Below are positions 21,144-32,141 of a DNA stretch of 64,000 nucleotides, one piece after another (within the stretch, counting starts at the first letter, position 1; each line of letters begins with the position of its first letter). The DNA is from Diphasiastrum complanatum. Its lineage: Eukaryota; Streptophyta; Lycopodiopsida; Lycopodiales; Lycopodiaceae. Position numbers and translations under genes: made by a program. The stretch spans positions 56,439,078 to 56,503,077 of the forward strand of contig CM055103.1 in assembly GCA_029204225.1 (NCBI GenBank), written 5' to 3'. The notes beneath the pieces were generated by a model that saw only the letters and a list, made by a program, of their open reading frames with translations, ran no database searches and had not been told where the DNA came from.

Positions 21144-22287
21144 CGAAAATTGATTTTGAAAGCTGGACCTTATTAGCTGATTGCCGGCCAATTGTACCGA
21201 AGAGGACCAGATGGGATACTTCAGTAGTGTATTCTTCCTCTTGAGGCCACCCAGATCATTTTGCTTTCAGATGAAGGCATGGGTGGAAGCCTTTTTGCAT
21301 CCGATATTGCCATTCGCAAGATCTTACAATCAGGGTGCTGGTGGCCAATGATTCACAAGGATACGGAGGAATACCTGAGGAAATGCGATGTGTGCCAAAG
21401 GGCAAGGAGACCAAAGAGATTGAATTATGACCTTTTGCACCCGATCTTAGACCAAGCAGCATTTGAAAAGTGGGGATTTGATTACATTGGTCCAATTCAT
21501 CCTGCAACAAAAAAGTACCCAGGCTCGATACATAATCGTGGCCACCGACTACCTCACCAAGTGGGTAGAAGCCAAGGTAGTAAGAGTAGTTGATACTAGG
21601 ACCACTGCCAAGTTTCTCTTTGAAAATATCATTGTGTGCTTTGGATGCTTGGTGGAGATAGTCCGTGATTGCGGGAGTCATTTCATCAATGAGACCATCA
21701 AGGTCCTGTTGGAGAAATTCTTTGTGATCCATAGAACCAGTACGTCTTATTGTCTTCGCGGTAATGGGCAAGCAGAATCATCCAATAAGATCCTCTATAG
21801 CGTGCTCACGAAAACAGTTGAAGCTAGCAGATCGGATTGGAAACACAAGTTGCATGTTGCTCTGTGGGCATTCATGACATCATATAAGGGAAGTACTGAT
21901 CAAACGCCATTTCAATTGGTATATGGTCAGGATGCTGTAATGCCAATAGAAGTTTTAGTCCCTTCATTAAGGATTGCCACAACGCAATGCCTTGATGAAT
22001 CCAGATCTCTACAATTATGCCACGAAGCTCTGCATAAGCTCTATGAAACACGCTTACTAGCTGTGCATGCACTGGCAGCTAAAAAGGAAAGACGCAAAGA
22101 ATGGCACGATCGTAGGTTACAAAAGAAGAATCTTCATTCCGGAGATCTAGACCTGATGTATAAAACCAAGGCAATCAAGGTAAAATTAAAATTCATAGGC
22201 GAAGGTCCTTATCAGATCAAAGAAATTCTTAATCATGGAGCTGTGAATATGGAGAAGCTAGATGTGACACTTTCAACACACTCATGA
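21144..22287 (+). pseudogene. G-B integrase
   Basis: The zinc-binding region reads ARKILQSG-type WWPMIHKD and CDVCQRARRPK at 21300-21410, with GMGGS in place of the first conserved His pair. The core has VATDYLTKW, RDCGSHFIN and NGQAESSNK, so the D,D,E triad is visible (the second motif is RDCG for the usual SDRG). The C-terminal barrel reads EWHDRRLQKKNL and VKLKFIGEGPYQI. A frameshift near 21510 in an A-run separates the zinc region from the core. It would insert the cDNA into the genome if in frame. Confidence 0.83.
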
Positions 22288-22989
22288 ACGGTAGCTGGTT
22301 GCACAAGTACTAGCCACCGCAGTGAGACAGATCCAGGTTGGTGGTGGCATGTTACAAAAAGTTTATCTGTTCGGCCATCACAACTAGATCTAGGAAGATC
22401 AAGCCAGATCCAGCCAGATCTAGCGAGATCAGAGAAGATCCAACAAGATCCAAGAGAGATCCAGATCCAGATAGGATAAAGAGCAAAGCAGATTATCAGA
22501 TTGCACCAATAAGGCCCCCAATTTGTAGATCAGAGACCTCGATCTCAAAAACCATGGCAAAATAAGAACAAAATTAACCAAAACTGATGCATCTGCTACC
22601 AAATATCTATCAAAACTTTCAGAGAGTTACTAACAGCAAATCTAACATGGATGTAGCAGATTATCAGTTTGCAAAAGTTAAAAATCAGAGAATCTCAAGA
22701 CCTCGTCAAAAAACACTCTAGAAGAGCATGTTTTTCATGATTTTTGGAGATTCCCTGAGAAATAGCTCTTGAAACTCATTAGGGCCCTTCTTGAACTCAA
22801 AAGGGGCCTCTTCCTTGCCTAAACAAGTTTGATAATCTGGATTAATTAACTTGTTAATAGTCCTATGTGGCAATTCACCTTGGGTTTAGCTTGAGTTAAA
22901 ACCTAGTCACATAGGTTGCATTTGGACCTAGTATATCAAATAAATAAAGATTGAAATTTAATGCTTGTAAAAAGATTTATTTATTTTTA
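22288..22989 (+). other. G-B 3' noncoding region with AGATC repeats
   Basis: 22380-22480 is made of short repeats of AGATCCAGCC and AAGATC type. The rest has no coding signal. It sits between integrase and the foldback insertion. Confidence 0.5.
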
Positions 22990-23654
22990 AATTTGTGAAG
23001 TGTTGGAATTTTTTTAACACTTCATTCGTATATTTTTTAGGCTTGTTTTGGAGAGAAACGAGGTTGCAAATTTTTTTGCATTTCATTTTAAAATGTGAAT
23101 TAAAAACATGGTACAAGGGGAGTACCCCCCTTGTACCATTAAAAAAAAAAAAATTGAAATGCAAAGGGGGAGTACCCCCCCTGCTGCCTTCCATGCTCCC
23201 TCTTGCACAATCATTGTCTCCGTTGTCGTGCAGGGCTCTTGCTCACAATGCCCCCCTAGGGCCGCTGACCCGGCTCGGCGCCCACCTCCCGACAACTGGG
23301 TGGTACAAGGGTACAAAAGACCCGAGCGAAGAGGGAGGTGCCCGGGTGCGTACCTGGGTTCTCCCGGGATTTGGGCGCCGAACCGGGCCAGCAGCCCTAA
23401 GGGGGGTTGCGAGCAGCAGCATAGCCGTGCAGGAGGGAGCGAGGATGGGGGGGGGGGATGTAACCCCCTCCCTCCCCCCTTCTACATTTCAAATTTTTTT
23501 TGTAATGGTACAAGGGGGGGTACCCCCCTTGTACCATGTTTTTAATCCACATTTCAAGATGAAATACAAAAAAATTTGCAACCCAGTTTCTTTCCAAAAC
23601 AAGCCTAAAAAAAATACTGATGAAGTGTAAAAAAATTTCAGCACTTCACAAATT
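22990..23654. mobile_element. Foldback / long-TIR non-autonomous DNA element (665 bp)
   Basis: The left arm 22990-23139 and the right arm 23505-23654 are about 150-base imperfect complements. Matching blocks include AATTTGTGAAGTG, TTTTTTAGGCTTGTTTTGGA and TTGCAAATTTTTTTG. Each arm ends inwards in its own palindrome (23108-23139 and 23505-23537) built on TGGTACAAGGGG and CCCCTTGTACCA. The core (about 23170-23480) is GC-rich, unlike its surroundings. A frame of 211 codons crosses it but follows the repeat and is not a gene. No transposase is present. I could not define a target duplication. Confidence 0.8.
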
Positions 23655-24347
23655 CAAAATTCAAATTTGTGCCTTGCTTTTGAGGGTGACATTGTCATCA
23701 ATAAGGGGCTAGGGGAGTATAGTTATAGTGTGGTTAGTGGGTGAGTTAGATTTTGAGGAATTCATCTAAGCCATTGGATGTGCCATGTCATATGGACCAT
23801 TCTATCTCAATTGTCACTCTTTTATTGGTACACATGTCATCATTAACACTAATTATAACTAGTAAAGAGGCCCTTGGAAAAGCCATCATTTTTTAATGTA
23901 TGTGAGGGTTCCAAGAAGCAGAATATGAGTATCTAATGGGAATTGAAACGAAGTGAGATAATTTTCTCCCACCAATATTCTTTGATCCAAATAAGGCATT
24001 AGAATCAGAGAAAGTGGAAGATCAGCTTCCAGTAGCTCAAGTTTACTATCGAGCCACATTCCTTGGCGATCCTTGGATGCGTAGATTCCAAGCGTGGGTT
24101 GACCAAAGCTGGCTCACAAGAGTCTACAAGTCTCTTCACACGCCCAAGGACTTGAAGAAGATAGACCGAATAAGCTTTATGGAAGATGTCACTGGCTACT
24201 TGATCCACTAGAGGCGGGCCAAGAAGACTTTATACTGCCAAGGGACCAGCACTACTTCAGGCCGTGGTTCCTGTTGGGGGTATTCCCAACATAGAACAAA
24301 TATACGAAAATGAGTCAATAAATGTATTGCGAGGGCATGGCTTCCTA
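23655..24347 (+). other. Region before G-B 3' LTR
   Basis: A 65-codon frame at 24014-24211 (GDPWMRRFQAWVDQSW) looks coding in composition but I do not recognise it. It may be a leftover of an ORF downstream of integrase. No polypurine tract is obvious just before the LTR. Confidence 0.35.
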
Positions 24348-24817
24348 TGGTTATAAGCCCATGACACAATGAGCATGTGAGACGATTGTAAATAGAAATA
24401 ATGGACTTGGGCCCCTTGTAATTAAAATAAAACTTGCGGCCCAAAGTCATTTTAAACTTAGAAGTCTATTATTTTAGAGCTAGGTCCAACTTTGGGCTCA
24501 CATGAATCTTGTGAATTCTAATGTACTTTTTGTGGACCCTTGGATTAAGTTGGGTCCAAGATGAATGGTTAGGATTAGTGTACATATTAGCCAATAGTAT
24601 TTTGGGACAAGGGCCTTCCCCATTTATAAAAAAGCACCTCATGTACTCTATTTGGATGCTTAATGAGAAGGAGAAAACTCTACCAATTTTTGGAGAGAAG
24701 CATCCTCACTTGCTATTCACTACTTGCTAATGTGCTTGATTGTGTTTTCCTTTTGCTCTCAAGTTTGTAAGTTTTTGGTTTTCTTAGTTAAAGTTTTTGC
24801 ATTAGCAAGCACAAGGA
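24348..24817 (+). repeat. G-B 3' LTR, truncated
   Basis: It is near-identical to 17881-18340 of the 5' LTR, including GGACCCTTGGATTAAGTTGG. It keeps an intact TATA box (CATTTATAAAAAAG) that the 5' copy has lost. Similarity stops after GCAAGCACAAGGAA; the last 270 bp are replaced by the next feature. Confidence 0.82.
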
Positions 24818-24829
24818 AGTGTGGAATCA

Positions 24830-26121
24830 AAGCCCATATTGAGAGTGAGTGACAATGTGGAGGTGGTAGTAAATGGTGGAGGTGGTGGTGGAAGTGTGAG
24901 AGCAAGTGAGGGAGTTGGGGTGGTGGAGGGTGCCTGTGTGGATAAAATCGCGCCCATAGGATCAGAACCATAAGTGCATGTCTCAACTGAGCTGTCTGTT
25001 GCTGCCGCTACTGCTTGTTTGCGTTGTTGGGTCTGGTGGAGTAAGGCCTCCTGCTACGCTAGGACCTCCTTTGGAATCTGGGAGGGTTTAAGACTCCCTC
25101 CAGATTTAGCATACTTAGCCCCGATGTCGCTGGATAAAATGTCATGAAAGACATCAGCTTCTGTGCTGATCGCCTTCTCTTTCTACTTCTTAGTTGGTGG
25201 TGCTGGTGAAACTAGTTGTGCTGTCGGTTGGGGGGGTGGCTCGCTTCTTAGTGCTCGGATAAAGATCGTCAAGTTCTTTGATGGTAGCAGCCGTCCGAGA
25301 TCCCAACTGTTTGGTGACCAACATGTGGAGGAGATATCCACACTTGTTAGTTGGTTTTCTGGCTTTCAAAGCCCCACATAGTTTTTTTGCTACCTTCTTA
25401 GCCCCCTTGTAGTTTTGAGTGGGCTCGTCCATGGTGATGGTCAAAAAGAAGAGGTCGCTCAGTGGTATGCGATCCATCTTGGCAGTATGCACCTTAACCA
25501 TGCTGACAAGGAGTTCTGAGACAGCCCGGAGGTGAGGATCTGTGATGAGGCGGATGACGATCTCTTCATTGGTTTGGGCAATAGTTTTGGCGTCCTCTGT
25601 CAGAAACTTTGTAAAATACTTGGCATCATAACTGTGCCCTTGCCATGGATCGTCTCTTCGAGATTAGGGAAGCCAATGCTCTATAGATTCTCAGGAGAGA
25701 CGTTGATGGTTATATAACTACCACTCTTAGAGGTAAGCTTAAAAGTCTGAAATTCATCCGAATAGGTTGAGTAGGCCGCTCAGATTAGGCTCTCGCTCTG
25801 TTGGTCACGGAAGTGAGTCAGATCAAATCCAAGATTTGTGAGGATATCCTTGGCCAAAATTAACTGCTCGACGTAATTCTTGATACAGATCATAAAAATA
25901 TCCCCTGAATAAGGCCTAGGGGGTTTAGGGCGATGCAGATAGAGCGAGGAATCATGGGAGGCCATAGTAGCAGTGATTTTAGATTGCTCTGGTAAGTTTG
26001 AAATTTTTGAAATTTTTTTGGCATGAACTCGAGAGCAGGAATTTAAAATGAATTCGTGGGGAGAAGGGTGGAGGTCTATATATAGACTTTTTTGGTCAGG
26101 AATTTGCAACTCCACCCACAA
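24830..26121 (-). pseudogene. Unrecognised ORF downstream of a gypsy integrase
   Basis: The minus strand from the ATG at 25965 (MASHDSSLYLHRPKPPRP) is clearly coding in character. It gives ILAKDILTNLGFDLTHF, a stop, then FQTFKLTSKSGSYITINVSP, a TAG, FPNLEETIHGKG, a frameshift, and YFTKFLTEDAKTIAQTNEEI, VIRLITDPHLRAVSELLVSM and LPLSDLF-like LSDLFFLTITMDEPTQNYKG down to 25190. A Pro/Thr-rich tail follows to about 24830. The whole protein would be roughly 370 residues. It lies about 700 bp 3' of an integrase fragment on the same strand, where some plant gypsy elements carry an extra ORF. I see no signal peptide or membrane segment and do not know its function. Confidence 0.5.
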
Positions 26122-26663
26122 ATTGTCCTCAGTGTCTATGATTTTGTAATGATGATCGCAAATTTTGAGGTAGTGTTCTGAGGGCCGACTAATTTCTTCA
26201 AGTGATTTTTTTATGCCAAAATAGGAAAAATGTCTGACAGTGCAAAAATGTGTCTGATCAGAATTTGCGGAGGCTAAAAATGAATTGTGAGAATTATTTT
26301 AAGCTTCAGCGAATTGTCTGCAAATTCTAGTAGTGGACATCTGATGAAAAAAACTAATTTGTTACTATCTCTAGAAAGTTTGTCTATGAGACAAAATTTG
26401 TGGAGGCTAAAAATGAATCGTGCACTGTAAAAAAGAGGTCAGGCAAATTCTATTTGAGATGATGTGAGACAAATCTTCTAAAAATAATGACTTTTGTGAT
26501 TTTCTCAGAGAAAGACAATTTGTATGTCTGATCTGATAGTATCTTGATGGTGTGGACAAGAAAGCACAATAAAAAATTTGTCGAAATGGCAAGTAGGCTG
26601 TAAAAAAAAGTAAAGAAGAACAGTAGGAAAGAAAACAACTAATACATATCAATATAAAAACAG
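26122..26663 (-). other. Spacer between integrase fragment and downstream ORF
   Basis: It is AT-rich and holds no gene. A segment containing GGAGGCTAAAAATGAA occurs twice (26261-26293 and 26391-26425), suggesting a small internal duplication. Confidence 0.4.
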
Positions 26664-26925
26664 GGTTCATTGTACTTTCTCAATCTGATCCCATTGACCA
26701 CACAGTGTCAAGGATATCGCCTTGAAGGGTTTAGAGTTGTACATATCCAGAGGCAAAGATTTTTTTAATGACGTAAGGACCTTGGACAGAAAATTTCAGT
26801 TTGCCTTTGAAGGCTTTGGCCTGGTATAGCAGGACCTTATCTCCAACCTGGAAGTCTCTAAGTTTCAATGATCATTCATGCCATGTTTTTTGTCGACGTT
26901 TGTGGAAGTATGCAGTTGAATTGGA
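26664..26925 (-). pseudogene. Gypsy integrase C-terminal fragment
   Basis: The minus strand reads STAYFHKRRQKTWHE, a stop, then LKLRDFQVGDKVLLYQAKAF, KGKLKFSVQGPYVIKKIF and TLQGDILDTV. This is the C-terminal barrel of a Ty3/gypsy integrase (compare VKLKFIGEGPYQI in G-B). Only this end is present. It is in line with the unknown ORF at 24830-25965. Confidence 0.75.
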
Positions 26926-27764
26926 GGTTTTGTTTTTTTTTTTTAGCAAAAAGCATTTTCGTAGATTTGCAATTTTAGGAAAAAGGAGTGAGTTATTCTT
27001 AACTTTTATTTTTTTTCTGGTTGCTTAAAGTGTATCAAAGATATTCTTATGCAAATGGCATTCTTCATACACACGTGCAATTTATTTGCTTGATTTGAAC
27101 AATGATTATGTGAATTTTTAGTTTCTTCAGAGTTCATAGAGTATCAATAATGTGGTCACACTAATATAATATTGTGGAAAGATCATTCTTACTAACTTGT
27201 GGTGTCGTGTGAAGATACCCAAGTGGCAAAACATCAACATGAGAATGATTTTGTTGAATGACAATGCAATAAAAATTTGAATTCCATGCTTGAAGATATC
27301 AAGATGACAAGCCAACCGAACAATTATGGTGGAAACTCAAGCTCCAAGTGTTCCACCTCCATGGAGGTCAAGCATGTTCTAGTTTTTTCCAACAACTCAT
27401 GGAACTGGGAGATGAACCATAATTGCCACATAAGCATGGGTTGAATCTGGATATGGCATGAGTTAATGGAAAAGCTCGATGAAACATAGTTAATTTCACT
27501 TTTGATTGAAGATTTTGGATTTGTCAATTATTGAAGCAATTTCTTGTTCTAGGTGATCAATAATGACCAAGGATAATGCAAGTCTCAAGGGAGCAATAAT
27601 ATGCCAACCTATTTGCATATTTGCCAATAGTTGAGTGTGGCACTTAACAAAATAAACAATCAGAACAATTTGCAGGATCAATAGATAAAAGTATTGTTGA
27701 ATCAAGTTTAGATCTTTCAAATCTCTTTTTTCAGCCAAAATCATATTCAGGAGAGAAGAAGTTT
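26926..27764. other. Unassigned AT-rich stretch
   Basis: No gene is supported. Short frames on the minus strand (27127-27744) lack any recognisable motif. It may hold the leader of the plus-strand gag that follows, but no PBS is seen. Confidence 0.35.
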
Positions 27765-28285
27765 GAGGTAGTAGGTGATTGGTTGACCAAGTGGACCAGT
27801 TAGTTAAGTCTACATGAAATTCCTGACGAGAAAAAGATTGAGACCGTTGTTCTATTTTTTCGTGGTAAGGCTACTTTTTGTGGTGGTGTGAATTGCAACC
27901 AAAATCCACTATGTGGGAAGAATTCATGAAAATTTTCAGCAAATCATTTGTGGTCGCAAATTATTCAAATTACTATAAAAGATTTATTAATTGCAAAATG
28001 GAAATGAAGAGTTTACACTCTTATCTCCAAGAGTTCATGGAAATTGGCTCTCTGGTAGTTCATCCTAGGCTTTAGTAGATTATTAGAATAAATGTAAGTG
28101 AAATGTGCTTCGGAGTTTCGATGATGTGGATCAAATCGCAAATTCAAGTCAAATCTTTTGTTAAACTTGATTAATTGGCATCAAAAAGTAAGCAAAAGAA
28201 ATAGATGTCCCAGAAAAAGGCTACAAAGGTGAATCTATATTTTATTTGCAACAAGATTGGACATGTTATGAAATTATGCCCAATA
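27765..28285 (+). pseudogene. Gypsy-type Gag remnant with one zinc knuckle
   Basis: Reading across two frames gives GDWLTKW, KIETVVLFFRGKATF, then CELQPKSTMWEEFMKIFSKS, RFINCKMEMKSLHSYLQEFM. This is the retrotransposon Gag core pattern (aromatic pair, W..F..F). At the end KVNLYFICNKIGHVMKLCP is a CCHC knuckle whose first Cys is changed to Phe or Tyr. Stops and frameshifts are frequent. It is a third Gag family in the window and ends where the opposite-strand family F gag ends. Confidence 0.65.
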
Positions 28286-28868
28286 CCGATCAATCTTTGG
28301 TGGTAAACTAGCCAAAAACCATTCAATCTGCATATCCACGGGATATACACCGGTTAGTTTTCCTATGAGATTTTTAACCTTTCGTGTATAGTTACGAAGG
28401 GATTTTTTACTCTTCTTCTGAACATTGTTCAGACGTCCGAGAATTCTTGATTTGTAACCGATTTCTCTGAACTGGTTCAGAAATGCATGTTTCAGTAGGT
28501 ACCAGGTTCCTACACGGCCTGGTTCAACTTGACTATACCAGATGCGTGCCTGCTTTCTTAGCAGACCAGGGAAGATTCGTAGTTTGTCTACTTCAGTACC
28601 TTCGTTGTTTGCATTAGCGATTGACTCGAATTGTGAGACATAGCTATCTGCATCGTCAGAAGAATTCCCTTCAAAATAATTGTATTTAATTTTTGATATA
28701 GAAGTGAAACGTGCAGCAGGGCCCTCCATACCAAAGCTAATTAGGAGCTCAAATAACTGAGCAGTAATTTCGTCTAGATTTCTTCGACTAGTATTCTCAC
28801 TTTGTCTTCATAAAAATTCCTCTCTAAGCTTACGATATCATTCTAATATGGATTCTCTATCTGACATA
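28274..28868 (-). pseudogene. Ty3/gypsy Gag fragment (family F, copy 2)
   Basis: The start at about 28868 reads MSDRESILE, with two in-frame stops before MEGPAARFT at 28729. The core matches copy 1 closely (DADSYVSQFES, RIWYSQVEPG, FLNQFREIGYKSRILGRLNN). It continues further through KSLRNYTRKVKNLIGKLTG and WFLASLPPKI before it is cut at 28274. It tells where copy 1 lost its frame. The PBS and LTR lie directly upstream. Confidence 0.78.
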
Positions 28869-28919
28869 CACTAGAGTTGGAGATGGATTTGTCAGATTTC
28901 TTATAACTTTCCTAAACTA

Positions 28920-28937
28920 TCTCTGACAACGGCGCCA
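28920..28937 (-). other. tRNA-Asp-like primer-binding site (family F, copy 2)
   Basis: It matches the tRNA-Asp 3' end at 15 of 18 bases with the GGCGCCA end intact. Confidence 0.75.
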
Positions 28938-28942
28938 AAAAT

Positions 28943-30060
28943 TGGTATATGTCATACTATACCAATAGGGTTAATATAGATTTTATAGTATATAATGGCG
29001 TTCCCACAGAGGACAACGTTAGAAAGTTATGTATTTGGTACAATTTTTCGAGTGTTATCCTGGTTGTCAACAGACATTAAAAAGTAACCAGTATTACTTA
29101 TGGTTTGGAAAATGTAATGTTAATAATTTCAGAACAACAATCTAGCCTCTATCAAATCAAATGAAACACGTTCTATAGATGAGATGTTATCAGAGCAGTA
29201 CAACATTACTACACACTGGCTGATTAAGGTGTCAACAAGAGTCGAGAGTTGTTCGATGTATTTGTGACTGTGCGAACAATTGATTAATCGCGTTCGCAAA
29301 CTATTCATTTCTAGATAGAAGTCCTTAACAACTAAAGTCCAAATTAATGGTTAAAGAACACGAATGGTTTTAGAACACGTTAGAAACTTATGTCAATGCC
29401 AATCAGGAAAACAGATCAAAGACTCAATTCTTCAGACAGGGACTGTCATCTCATATATATACATACAGTTTCATTCAATGATCGTGCTAGACTGTACCAA
29501 AGATACTCATTATTCGAGTGCCGAAAAGAAAGTATTTGCGACAAATGAATAAGTTGGTTTTAAGACAACTCTTTAGAGCATGCTTTACGGATACACAACA
29601 AACGATTGTAATGACTAGAGCTCTGTCTAATCAGAGAGTAATTCATGTAATGCATAGAGATTGTTAGCAGACTCAAGATCACTCACACTCAGTAGTGCGG
29701 AGAACAGAGATAAGAGAGAATAACTCACAGAACTCTATTCACTTCTTCAATCTCTTACATATGCATAAACTCTTCTCTCTCGATGATCGAAATTGAAGTG
29801 TGAGATCAATATATGTTCTACGGGGCAAACAAACACACCTCTAAAACAACAGGTGTGTCGCTCCCGCGAAAGGATCTAGTTAACAATTACACTGAAAATA
29901 CGTTTAATTATACCATGAAAGGTATACTTAACTACGAGTTAAAGTTACTCTAGTTTAACATGTCTTTTCGTATCTAATCGTTTCGTGTGGACGACCTAGT
30001 AAAGGTTATCCAAGGTAATGTGTTTCTTATTAAAGGTCTTGCCCTTAATTACAAGGCAAG
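28943..30060 (-). repeat. Family F LTR, copy 2 (outer edge uncertain)
   Basis: The inner edge TGGTATATG follows the PBS by a few bases. The stretch has no genes. A run of TATATATACATA near 29455 and a CT-rich block near 29750 could be promoter and leader parts in the minus direction. It shares word order with 5896-6790, but the right end was not found. Confidence 0.45.
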
Positions 30061-30553
30061 TACTTAGGAGATATATTCCCAAAAAATGACTTTAGGCCTC
30101 TTCATGATTTATACTTAACCAGCTCATATCTTCATTTTTGAGTATATCATGCCATATTTATATTGATATTCAATTTTTAACAATAAGGTGGCATCACATT
30201 GTCAAGCATAGAAATTGTCGAAACAGTTAATCTTTGATGAATCAATAAATCTACAATATTGGTGAGCTTAACTTTCTTGGTAAAATTTTAGATTGCTAAC
30301 TTTTGGCTCCTTGTATATAACCCACATTGTTTATTGATAAATGTAATTCCATTGTTTTCATGTGCAGGTTCAAGAAAAGTGAAATGAAGAATTGAAATAG
30401 CAACAATAGAATATCAAATGATGGAAATAGCAACAATCAAATATCAGAAGACCCGAAAGGGTCATCATTTTACACATTGAATGTAAATTTTTTAGGTACA
30501 TATTTTTGTATTGGCCTTTCAATAAGACCATTTATCTATTTTTCTATATAAAT
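30061..30553. other. Unassigned AT-rich stretch
   Basis: No gene is seen. It lies 3' of the Ulp1-like remnant and could contain its polyadenylation region. Confidence 0.35.
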
Positions 30554-31440
30554 TTATTTTCCATGAGCTCTTTCAAGTGTAAGCTCCCCAGCTTCTTGAT
30601 CCGTTGTCACCGATGTTGCATTAGAGAGAAAAATCTTAAGCATCTCTTGTCGAAATTCAAATATGTCATTTTGTGTGAATTTCGGACAAGTGAACTGTAA
30701 ATCATCAACAATAGACAAATTAGACGAATACACAAAAGTAAAAAATCATATAAATAAAATCAGTGTACATCCAAACCCAAATTACCTGATGTATATTGAC
30801 ATTTTCCCCTTGGCTGATGAACCATTCCATAAAGCATTTTACATTTTTAATGGCATATCAACCACAGCTGAATGAGTCAACTTGCTGAGAGGATTGAGAA
30901 TCAAAATACAGAATGTTAGTTTCACATTTTTTTATATGGCATTTTGCATCACGAAAAGACTAATTGAAAAATTGGTTACCTGTGCGTCTATTATCTCTAT
31001 GTGCCTTGCTACACATAGGGCCTTCGTTGGAAAATAAATGATCATGCTTTTGTACATCTCAATGTCGACATTGAGGTGTGTTGATTTCAAGGAGTTCATT
31101 CTCAACACCTTTGGATCACACAAACCGGCTTCATCCACTCTTAGTGATTACAATCCAGTAATGACTGCAATCAACCAAATAGTCAATGATATGTAAATGA
31201 AAAAAATACAAATAAAGCATATAATAAAACAATACACACAACTCAAATTAAACAATACATACTTTTGACAGTATGGTACAACAAAAAATTTGGAGTCGCA
31301 TGGCATATGTCGTAAACATGATGCAGCTGATTGCTCGTCCTTAAGCAGGTGACAAAAAAATTGAGTAAGCACAAAACACCAGGAACACTGTCACTTTTGT
31401 ACAACTGAATCTCTAGCTTCGACAACTGGTGTGAGGTCCA
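30554..31440 (-). pseudogene. Ulp1/C48-like cysteine protease gene remnant with introns
   Basis: Four coding blocks on the minus strand join in phase through GT-AG introns: up to 31263, 31139-30980, 30884-30786 and 30694-30554. Introns are 31262-31140, 30979-30885 and 30785-30695. Joined blocks read CDSKFFVVPYCQK, VDIEMYKSMIIYFP, ARHIEIIDAQ, then QVDSFSCG, a TGA, YAIKNVKCFMEWFI, and finally NDIFEFRQEMLKIFLSN and a TAA. QxDSxSCGxY matches the catalytic Cys region of plant Ulp1-like proteases, and the block after it fits their last helix. The HW and Asp catalytic parts are unclear. A TGA also occurs near 31395. Such proteases remove SUMO or are carried by plant DNA transposons. This copy is dead. 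Confidence 0.45.
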
Positions 31441-31800
31441 AAGACTTATTCAATAACTCCTTATAGATAACAGGATTATAATAACACTTTCCAAGTAGAG
31501 TAGTTTGATTAACTCAACCTATCATTAGTTTCTAACATGTTCCCACCATTGGAAGCCATGAATATTATGATTCTTCAACATTTAGGCTTTGTCCTAATAC
31601 ACATAGCACTCACTTTCCTCTCAAAAAATGATGGATAAGGAGATCTCAAAAGATCTAGAATTCTAAAACACTTCTATCTTAAACTTGGCTGGTTTTCAAG
31701 CATAGAAAGGAAGATTGAAACACATGCAACACTTTGCACACACTAAGAATGGATCACAAACTCAAACCAACATGAACAAACTCTTGCTTAAGCTCTCAAA

Positions 31801-32141
31801 CGTCATCGTCCACTAGGTTCTCAATCGGCTCCGCTGACAACCATGCTACGTTTATCATATTCACCCCAAATGTGAGGAGCCAGTAGCGACTAAGCCCATA
31901 TATTGTGCGGGCTATGATGAAACAAGTAACGTCCTCCACATCGGAGCAGCATGGGAAAGTGAGGAACACAACATCACTTTGCCAATCAAACACATGGGAT
32001 ACGAGGACGAGGCGACAATGGTAGATGGAGGATCGGGTGTCAATCTGATCTCCACTACTTTGTACAAAAAATGGGGTGGACAAGGATTGAAGCCAGCAAG
32101 ATTCGCCATCAAGCTAGCAGATCAATCCTGTGTGAAACCAA
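31801..32141 (+). pseudogene. Gypsy protease segment embedded in copia leader
   Basis: On the plus strand (opposite to E2) it reads TSNVLHIGAAWESEEHNITL, then PIKHMGYEDEATMVDGGSGV, NLISTTLYKKWGGQG, FAIKLADQS. That is the N-terminal half of the G-A type retropepsin with the catalytic DGGSGVN motif intact. The left 70 bp (31801-31870) are of unknown origin. The right junction shares the bases CCAA with both parents. Confidence 0.8.

Larger units (their letters stand above)
17881..24817 (+). mobile_element. Ty3/gypsy element G-B with copia-derived gag region
   Basis: This is LTR (17881-18628), PBS, leader, a copia gag/protease-region segment (19205-19788), gypsy RT, RNase H and integrase (19790-22287), a 3' noncoding stretch holding a foldback insertion, and a 3' LTR cut at about 24817. 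The two LTRs are very similar by eye over their shared part. Because its own gag and protease are absent it would be non-autonomous even without its stops. Confidence 0.85.

Noticed and set aside
22995-23630. 211-codon frame
   Set aside because: It spans the inverted arms and core of a foldback element; low-complexity and reversed repeats create it.
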